Of a DNA stretch of 64,000 nt, positions 56,604-64,000 are shown one piece after another. This DNA comes from Acanthacorydalis orientalis. Lineage: Eukaryota > Arthropoda > Insecta > Megaloptera > Corydalidae. How positions within the stretch are numbered: the stretch's first letter is position 1; every line of letters starts with the position of its first letter. The DNA lies in the NCBI GenBank assembly GCA_034766995.1, contig CM068315.1, positions 34,924,693-34,988,692 on the forward strand, written 5' to 3'. A program made the translations under genes and the position numbers. The notes under the pieces are model-generated. The model had not been told where the DNA came from, did not search any database, and worked only from the letters and a program-made list of their open reading frames with translations.

Positions 56604-56646
<43 letters not shown>
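56590..56646. repeat. (CT)n-(AT)n microsatellite
   Basis: CTCTCCCTCTCTCTC then about 19 AT units. Confidence 0.95.
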
Positions 56647-56649
<3 letters not shown>

Positions 56650-56651
<2 letters not shown>

Positions 56652-58125
56652 TAGAAACATTAAGTACATCATAAAATATTACAGCATTGTATTCTACGTG
56701 ACATTCATTTAATCGACAATATTCATACCTCTTTGTGAATTTATAGAAGTTTATCATTAATATTATCTAGTTTTAATTTTGTTCGAGCATTTCATGTACT
56801 TGCTAATTACTATGCATTGAACATTTTATTATAGAGTCGCGATTTAGTGAATTAATTAATGCACAGACAATTCAGTCGAGTGAGGTTGTGCACTTTTGCG
56901 AGGTATATTTACTTACTAAAAGCATATGATTGTTTTTAAAAGCTTATTGAAATAATTTAAAGTTTACAAAAGGTAATATAAATGGAATAACTTTGTTCTT
57001 TACTTGGATTTTTGTAGAAATAAAGTTATTTTTGATTGTTGTATTTTTATATTTACTCCTAGTTGTACTAACTTATGTGATATACGGAATTGAATGTAAA
57101 GTTATGTGAGTTCACTCTACGAAGTAGTTCAGTATGCAGGATTTTCTCTATATCATGACTTTACTGTAATATATTTTTTTTGCACACAGCAAATTGCTAT
57201 CGTATCTAGACTAAACATAAACAGACTAATTCATTTGCATGCTTTTTATCTGTTTTAATTATGAATGAACCATAAATATCCATTACTAGGAAATATAATA
57301 CTCTACTATTAAGCACCAAGTGAGTAACATTTTTTTTTATATTTTCATACATAATTATCGAATCATATCATTACAAATTTTTCTAATACTTTCACACAAC
57401 AAAATTCGCGAACCTTAAGATAACAAAATTTGAATCTTTTTACACATCTGATACCAAGCTGAAAAAGTTATATGTATTGTTAAATTTTACTCGAATTCAC
57501 AGACCTCTGTCATACGCTGGAGGGTTAAATAAACGTACACTGAAATAAAAAGAAACATCGAAACTATTCGGCATCTTCGCTGGATCCAGCCTAATATTAA
57601 AAAAACAAACACCGCTTTTTTTAATTTTATAATTTCATATAATCTTACACGAATCATTCATTATATATTCAAGTAACACGTTGGTATGTTTTTATAATTT
57701 TTTTCCGTCGTTTTTTTTTATTAATCTTTATACTCAATTGCACTCACGTCTGTAATCATGATTAAACCGCAAGAATTTAAATAGTATTTCCGACTGTCAT
57801 TCGCAAAGTTTAAATAAATATGTAATTGAAATACGATTATGTTTATTTATTTTACTTCAATGACGTACAAACTATGACATTTTTCAATTCAAGTAATTGA
57901 CACTCTTGAACAGATTTGTATAAATAAATAGGTTCGTTTTCAATACAAGTCTATCATTTAAAATAAATCATTTATTTAATATACTGTTCATTTAATTAAA
58001 ATAATTAAAATATTATGAAATACATTACTTGTTTCTCTTCCAGTCATTAGTAAAAACATTAATATTGAATAATTGAAAGATCGTACCAGATATTTAATTC
58101 AAAGTACAAAATGAAAGTAACAACT
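56650..58125. other. AT-rich DNA, no gene seen
   Basis: Long AT-rich stretch. CAGACCTCTGTCATACGC followed by TGGAGGGTTAA at 57500-57527 could be one end of a TTAA-type element, but I found no partner. Nothing else supported. Confidence 0.35.
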
Positions 58126-58131
58126 ATAATA

Positions 58132-58660
58132 TTAAAGATTGGTAGAAAAATAATTTCAGTTTATCCACCCGTTTGTCAAGCCTTTTTGATTTTCCTGTTT
58201 TAATTGGTCCAGAGCTGTTAGATGACTAACGCCTAAGTTTTGTGCAAGCTCTTTTAATTGTAGTGCGTGGTTCTGATTCAACTAACGCCTTCAGTTGGTC
58301 CTTCTTATCTTCAAGGCTCTCGTCCCAAGTACGATTTTTTTGGAACTACCTTTGCACCCTACGTTCCTTAACAGTATCCACACCAAAAGTATAGTTTAGT
58401 TTGCAAACAGTTTCTGCTCCTTTATCATCTGTTTTGAACTCATACAAAGAATTGCTCTTATTTGCTTCTTTTCCATCTTTAATTCTATAGCCCAATTTGA
58501 AGCAAAATTAATAATAAAACCAAAAACGATATTACCAAAATACAGGCCGAAAACTGCACTTTAATATGATATTAACATGAACACGATTAAATGACATTTT
58601 CACTGAAAAAAATATGGTTAGAATTCAAACAAAAACCGCAATTACTTTCCTACCAATTAA
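58132..58660 (-). mobile_element. Mariner deletion derivative, copy I (class 2)
   Basis: A 529 bp element from TTAAAGATTGGTAGAAAAAT to TTTCCTACCAATTAA with TA on both sides. Coding on the minus strand starts near 58480 (MEKKQIRAIL) and runs with frameshifts through RTTIKELAQNLGVSHLTALD-like sequence to a KRLDK segment; that segment joins straight to the terminal repeat, as in copy F. A roughly 20-base deletion lies in the segment corresponding to GRGRPSVHND. Catalytic half absent. Confidence 0.75.
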
Positions 58661-58664
58661 TACT

Positions 58665-59520
58665 TAGTAATATGAAATAAAAGTGAATTATTAATATTTA
58701 ATTAAAATAAATTAATTAAATTTCATGCCTATCTTAAAATCAACTATAATTTGGAAAAAATAATAGATAAATCAACAACTATCACTAATTACTTACCCTC
58801 AATTTATTAACTTTTGAACTCTTTCCTTATAAAAAAAATGATTTAAAAATGTATGCATCTTTTATGACTTTATAAATTGTTCAATAGTAACGGCAACATT
58901 CAACAAGAATGTTCCATTTAAAGTAGGAAAGCTTTTAAATTTCCCAAGTGGTAAGCTCGTACGGTATTGTCATGACCAAAAAAAAAAATGAAAATACAAG
59001 AAATATGATCGATAAGTTATTGTTTACGCCGTCTATTTGATTTTGAAGTAAAGTCAGGAAATTAAAAGTAAATTTTTAGAATTGGAAAAGAACAGATTTC
59101 ATTTTCAAATATGAAATAGTGCTGTATAAAAGAAAATCGATTAAATGTTTTTCTTCAAATATTAGCAATGGCAGAAAAAAAATATGTTCTAAATGAGTGT
59201 GATGAAAATGTAACAACTGTTTGACAGGACAGTCATTATAATAAAAGATTTTTTTTCAATTAGTTCTCATTTAATTTTAGCTATAATTAACGTTATTATT
59301 TGAACTTATTGTTAGAGAGAAGAAAAAGTGCTAATTACATTTTAAAATTAAACAAAATGAGTCAGATACCGGTTCTAGATTTTTTAAGAATGGATTTATT
59401 TATAGATTTTAGTACATTGAGACACCAAATTTGTTTAGTAAAAACATTAAAATAACTTAGAAATAAATGTGTTTTTGATATTTTTAAATGTTAAATTGAA
59501 TCATTTCATTGTAATTATAA
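58665..59520. other. AT-rich DNA, nothing recognised
   Basis: No supported features. Confidence 0.4.
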
Positions 59521-59569
59521 TTTTATGTTTTTATATTTGAGATCATATGGATGTGTTATCGTTGTTGAT

Positions 59570-60060
59570 AGACATTTGGATCAATTAGAAAACACTGGTA
59601 AATACAATCTATATGGAGTTTATGTAATAAGAAATAAACTGGTCAAACAGGTAGAAAATTTAAAAACATATAAAAAAATATAAATTGCATAAATAAATGT
59701 AATAAAATTGGTTCGATGTTTGCTAAAAACATATTAGATACAGGACACGAAAGTACAGATAAAAAAAATTCCATGCAAGTGTTAAAAATTGAAAATAAAG
59801 CCAGAAAATTAAACATCCTAGAGAAACATGAAATATATAAAAATAAAGAGTTAACCAAATCTCAATACGATATTTTATACCTTGAAATTATACTCCACAC
59901 CGCATCTAGAAAGTATTTAAACAAACATAACTCGAAATAAAATCAGTTGCTAAAATCTACTTGAAGATGTCACACGTGTCGAAACTAGTATTAGAGAACA
60001 CACATTCTAAAAAGATAAAGATTATCAGGACAACTTACTTGATTGTATATTATCTAATAA
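59570..60060 (+). pseudogene. Penelope-like retroelement, C-terminal (GIY-YIG) remnant and 3' end
   Basis: Near 59588 a frame reads LENTGKYNLYGVYV, resembling the start of the endonuclease domain; from about 59690 another frame reads NKIGSMFAKNILDTGHEST and DKKNSMQVLKIENKARKLNI then LEKHEIYKN, ending at a stop at 59938. FAKHxLDTGH followed by M.VL....K.RKL..LE..EIYK is the typical end of GIY-YIG-type endonuclease domains in Penelope-like elements. Between the two pieces frames change and stops occur; the reverse transcriptase part is absent. The following GATGTCACACGTGTCGAAAC segment is shared with 45395-45520, defining a common 3' end. The Tc1 element begins 12 bases beyond. Confidence 0.55.
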
Positions 60061-60071
60061 ATGTTCATATA

Positions 60072-61626
60072 CAGTGGCCAGCGAAAGTATTCAAACAGTT
60101 GACAATTTTAAACAGAATGCTAATTTTCTCTTTAAATTAAAGATCTTATTTTATAATTTTCTCTATTCTGTTTTACTTGAACCTATTACGTTTCACTGAT
60201 AATTACAAATTTAACTTTCATTAATGCATTTTTCCAGGGAACGAAAAAATATGAATCGCAAAAATATCCAAACAAATAATAAATAAGCATCAAAATGTAA
60301 TATAATTTTTAAATTAATATTTTATAAGGTTTCTATTAGCATTAATTTCAGCTAGAAGTCGTTTTGGCATAGATTTAACTAAATGTTGTGTTTGTTTAGG
60401 CGTTATTTTGCTCCATTCTTCCAAAAGTATCCTTTTTAGCTATTCTCTATTGGAGATTTCATGTTTTTTGATACGCTCTTCGATAAGGGCTCAGATTTTC
60501 TATAGGGTCCATCTCTGGCGAATGAAGAAGAATTTGCAGTACATGTTGGCAATAACAAATGATACACCGGCACACATTGTAAGCGGTGTGCTTCGAATCG
60601 TTATCTTATTGGAAATAAAAACTCCGATCTATTCTCAGTTTTATTGCACTTTCTTACAAATTCTGTTTTAATATGTTTAAATACATCATCAAGTCCATTA
60701 TCCCATCAATTATTACTAAGTTACATGGACTTTAGGTCGACATGGAACTCCACACCGTTACTCCTCCGACACCTAATTTAGCAGTTCTTTGAAGATTTTT
60801 AGAATTAATTTCTTTTCCAGGTTTTCTTCGTAGTAGTATACGACCATTCGACCCAAAAATGTTGAACTTACGCTCGTCGAAGAAAATTATGTTATCCCAA
60901 AAATTCAAAACCCCATCTAAGTACTGTTTTGCAAACTCACATTTTTATTGTTTGCTTCACTTAATGCAGATTTTCTTCTAGCATTTCTAACTCAATATCC
61001 GGCTCAGTGAATCGTTCTTCTTGTTGTATCGGCAATAACACAATTGTTACTAGTGCTATTGATAACTGTAGTTAGCTTTGGAGCACTAATTCTGGGATTT
61101 TAGTTCACTTTATGCAGAATTTTTTTTCTTGTATGGGTGTTTTCCTTGGTCGAACAATACGAATTTTATTTTCTAGTTCTTTTCTAACGTATAACGCTTA
61201 ATTATGCTATAAGTAGTATGACGACTTCTTCCCACAATTTCCCCCATTTCACTTAGTGCTTCATTTTCTTCATGATATTTTATAATTAATTTTCCAATAA
61301 CAGCTAAAAATGATACTTTTGGAAGAATGGAGCAAAATAACGCCTGAACAAACACAACATTTAGTTAAATCTATACCAAATGACCTCTAGCTGGAATTAA
61401 TGCTAATGGAAACCTTACAAAATATTAATTTAAAAATTAAATTACATTTTGATGGTTATTTCTGGAAAAACGTATTAATGAAAATTAAATTTATAATTAT
61501 AAGTGAAACATAACGGGTTTAAGTTAACAAAATAGTGAAAATTCTAAAACAGCGTCTTGAATTTAAAGAGAAAATTAGCATTTTGTTGACAATTTCCAAC
61601 TGTTTGAATAGTTTTACTGGCCACTG
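60072..61626 (-). mobile_element. Rearranged Tc1-like element with long inverted ends
   Basis: Bounded by CAGTGGCCAGCGAAAGTATT and, in inverse, CAGTGGCCAGTAAAACTATT, with TA on both sides. A minus-strand Tc1 transposase relic fills the centre: GKLIIKYHEENEALSEMGEI and VGRSRHTTYSIIKRY (helix-turn-helix, about 61300-61190), FWDNIIFFDERKFNIFGSNG (first catalytic Asp region, about 60890), a degraded NDSKHTAYNV (second catalytic region, about 60590), PEMDPIENL (about 60510) and the C-terminus LLEEWSKITPKQTQHLVKSM to about 60310. Many stops and frameshifts. Unusually, the right end (61308-61626) is an inverted copy of the left end including the last 45 or so codons of the transposase, so the normal 5' end is missing. 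Confidence 0.8.
61308..61626. repeat. Right long inverted arm of the Tc1-like element
   Basis: Inverse of 60072-60436 from end to end: the terminal repeat, AAATGCTAATTTTCTCTTTA, TTTCACTNATAATTA, TTCATTAATRCNTTTTTCCAG, CATCAAAATGTAAT, then the antisense of the transposase C-terminus (GTTGTGTTTGTT, GCGTTATTTTGCTCCATTCT). The left arm has an extra segment of about 45 bases. The arm stops abruptly where the N-terminal transposase coding begins. Confidence 0.8.
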
Positions 61627-61629
61627 TAT

Positions 61630-62640
61630 ATATTTGAAAAAGATTAATCGAGAACAATGAACGATTAAAAAAACATTGCAAACAACACAATTGAAATAAA
61701 TTAAAACGTTAAAATAAAATTTATTGAAAATATTTACATTAGTATTACTAAAATATTTATAAGATTTTTAAAATCAGTACACCAGAAAATATAAAAAATA
61801 CAATACAGATTGTTAAATAAATTCAAATAGAAATTTAAAATGATTTATACGAATTTTGTACCAATACTCAATTATTAAACAGAATTAACATGCATCGTAA
61901 TTAGGTTTCTCTATTTAAAAACTAGTAACGAATTAAGATTCGTGATGGTATTAAAAGCTTTCAAGCATAAGAGCATAAAATTAACGATCTTTTTATGAAC
62001 ATCTCAGTAGCTGAAAAACCCTGTTAACCTGGAACAATCAATCATATTGTTTACGGTAGAGTATCGTCTAACACGGATACATCTTTTTTTAATTACTATA
62101 TAATTATTAATATTCCTACTAAAAAAGAAGGAATCGTTGTTTAGTTACATTCATTGTATTCACATTCATATGAAAGTTAAACAAGTATTAAGTATACACG
62201 AATGAGTATTTAAAAAATACATCACTTGTAGGTCATTGGACCGACATATGTATAATTATTTGTTTTTTTCTTAATAATTTACTTATATAACTTATTGATA
62301 AAAAAAAAAGAAATAACTGAGTAAGAACATATGCTACCAGTTTAATTTATATAAGACTACTTCGTACTCAGTGAAGTGTTTGGAGAATTATCGAATAATA
62401 AAAAGAAATAATTAGAAAATCTTTAGATAAATCAAACGCATTAAATATATGATCAGGTAATGTTAAGAAGGAATTCATTGATTTTTCTTATTTTACATTT
62501 TTAAACACTTACTGGTAATTGTATCTGAATCCTGGATAGATTAATTATAAATAATTAATAACCAATTAAATATTAAATGTTAAACTTGAAGATGTTTTCA
62601 ACATACTGTGTAATCAACAAGTAATATAAAAATGTTTGAG
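61630..62640. other. AT-rich DNA, nothing recognised
   Basis: No gene, repeat or motif supported. Confidence 0.4.
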
Positions 62641-62644
62641 GTTG

Positions 62645-62838
62645 TATAGGATGATTCAAGTTAGGCTTCCGCATGAAAGTATTAAAAAAAAACATGATAT
62701 CACTCATTTAGTATTTTAATTCAATTGTATTTTAGTACTGATTTGGACTAAAATACTAAAAAGTAAAATTCCTTTTTTCAACTCCTGCGCACCTTTTTAA
62801 TTCAATTTATGTCGAAGCTTAAATTGAATCACTCTATA
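62645..62838. repeat. RF3 palindromic repeat, ends well preserved
   Basis: Starts TATAGGATGATTCAAGTTAG GC and ends GAAGCTTAAATTGAATCACT CTATA, which are inverse of each other; inside, CATGAAAGTATTAAAAAAAA and a centre TTAGTACTGATTTGGACTAA. TA stands at both borders. No coding capacity. Confidence 0.7.
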
Positions 62839-62844
62839 TAAAGG

Positions 62845-63540
62845 GGTTTTAATTTTTTATCAGAGTTTAACTTATTCTTACAATTCTTAAAAAAAATAAC
62901 CAACTAAATTACAAAAACAGATAAATTAATTAAACGTCTGAATTAATAAAATACAGACAGTACAAGACATTATAAAAAAACACCTAAAAATACTTTTTTC
63001 GACAATTTTCATAGACCATTACTTGTATTTTACAAAAAGAATTTATCTTTATTTTTAATCAAACAGCTCATTAAATTAACATTCGTATCTTAAATCGCCA
63101 ATTATCAAAGTGATTAGAATATTAATACTTTAGATTGCTTAACGTTTCAAAACGTCCTTGAAATCCTTAACCGCATGCGGTGGACGTTCCGGATCGCAAT
63201 AAATGCGTTAATAACTTAATTATAATGCAATGTTCATAGATTTTATGGCTGTTATCTCGAGTTTTTCAAGCCGTCGAATAGGTTTTTTATTGATAAATTG
63301 CCGATTTTATTTTTAGAATTAATTTAACACCTCTACGTGTATGTAATTAATTATCTGTGTGTGTACGTTTATATATATAAACACGTGTATATGTGTGAAT
63401 GAATGAATAAAAATACCAGTCTTTTTGAACAGTTTCTAATTTCTGTTTTAATTTATTAAATTTGCTACGAAATGGACTGTCAAATTCAGGTAAATTTTAA
63501 AATACTCTTATAAAAGCATACAAAATCATATTCTATTTTT
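62845..63540. other. AT-rich DNA with a small complex patch
   Basis: CTTAACCGCATGCGGTGGAC at about 63168 contains the palindrome CCGCATGCGG. No gene seen. Confidence 0.35.
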
Positions 63541-63599
63541 TCTCATATCTTTTTCGTATCTCAGTGTGATGAAAAATTGCATATAATTTTTTATCATTT

Positions 63600-63950
63600 C
63601 ACCTTTCGATATCATAAAAATGTGACAGTGATATCGGTCCCGTGACTTTTATTCGTTCTCTGATTGGTTGATACCAGTCACGTGGTCTGTGTTATGGATA
63701 GTTACTATGAATCGCGTGATCAAATAATCTTCACCTTAATTCATTGAAAAACTTTTTCAACAAAAAATTCTGATTACATTTAATACGTATTATTTGTTAT
63801 TTTCTGCAATTTGTTGATGGAAGAGCGAGCATCAACAAGCGGGGGATGAATTCCTTCCCAGAGATTGGCGAGTAGGAGCCCTCTTGTTTTTTTTAAAAAA
63901 AGTATCCGACGACTGTTCTCTCTATATACAATCTGTTCAACGTGGCTAAA
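63600..63950 (+). repeat. RF2 repeat near the right window edge
   Basis: TTATTCGTTCTCTGATTGGT, TGATACCAGTCACGTGGTCT carries the inverted CCAAT box and CACGTG; later TTTGTTATTTTCTGCAATTT, GGAAGAGCGAGC and GCGAGTAGGAGCCCTC form the GC-rich tail. The second CCAAT box is mutated (TTATGGATAG). Confidence 0.6.
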
Positions 63951-64000
63951 AATGTATATAACCCAAAAGATACTTTTTTAAATTTATTTCCATAATATAT

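Noticed and set aside
57500..57527. Right end of another TTAA element
   Set aside because: Only one end was found; no matching inverse end within reach.

Overview
This window reads as gene-poor, A+T-rich (roughly three quarters A+T by eye) nuclear DNA of an arthropod, most likely an insect. The evidence is the mix of mobile elements: cecropia-type mariners, a Tc1 element, piggyBac-like and hAT-like miniature elements, a Penelope-type retroelement remnant, and very many (AT)n tracts. I found no convincing host protein-coding gene, tRNA, rRNA or CRISPR array on either strand. The longest open frames are repeats of Ile-Tyr or Thr-His codons from microsatellites, or lie inside transposon remnants. 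The window is best seen as intergenic or large-intron DNA built from layers of decayed transposons.

The clearest structure is a mariner-derived family: nine short elements (517-570 bp) at 7.4, 10.8, 23.7, 30.0, 37.3, 43.1, 47.8, 50.6 and 58.1 kb, plus an end fragment at 43.7 kb. Each keeps both terminal inverted repeats and the start of a transposase, the DNA-binding half, but the whole catalytic half is gone. Seven have TA at both ends. Two different internal deletions are represented. Remnants of other mariners occur at 22.2-22.5 kb (catalytic core piece) and 33.15-33.35 kb (C-terminus and end).

The most numerous repeat, called RF1 here, is a palindromic (fold-back) element of about 300-370 bp with about 25 recognisable copies or half-copies from 0.4 to 55 kb. 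RF2, near 2.1-2.85, 26.0-26.5, 55.4-56.1 and 63.6-63.95 kb, carries in most copies a tandemly repeated block with inverted CCAAT boxes and a CACGTG E-box. RF3 is a palindromic element of about 185-200 bp with four copies. Single-copy elements include a hAT-like miniature element at 21.6 kb, a hairpin-ended element at 32.7 kb, two or three TTAA-flanked piggyBac-like elements (4.6, 34.4, 52.8 kb), a TIR element at 36.8 kb, a hAT-like element nested in RF2 at 55.6 kb, a Penelope-type C-terminal fragment at 59.6 kb, and a rearranged Tc1 element with long inverted ends at 60.07-61.63 kb inserted just beyond it.

Between these are low-complexity AT-rich stretches and about ten short islands of more complex, higher-GC, apparently repeat-free DNA (for example 8.7-9.2, 15.8-16.15, 20.8-21.3, 25.2-25.6, 28.7-29.1, 48.8-49.1, 51.3-51.7 and 53.5-54.5 kb). 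These islands are the best places to look for conserved non-coding or regulatory sequence, or small missed exons. A broken coding-like stretch on the minus strand at 17.33-17.59 kb looks protein-derived but I could not name it. All family assignments were made by eye, without database searches.
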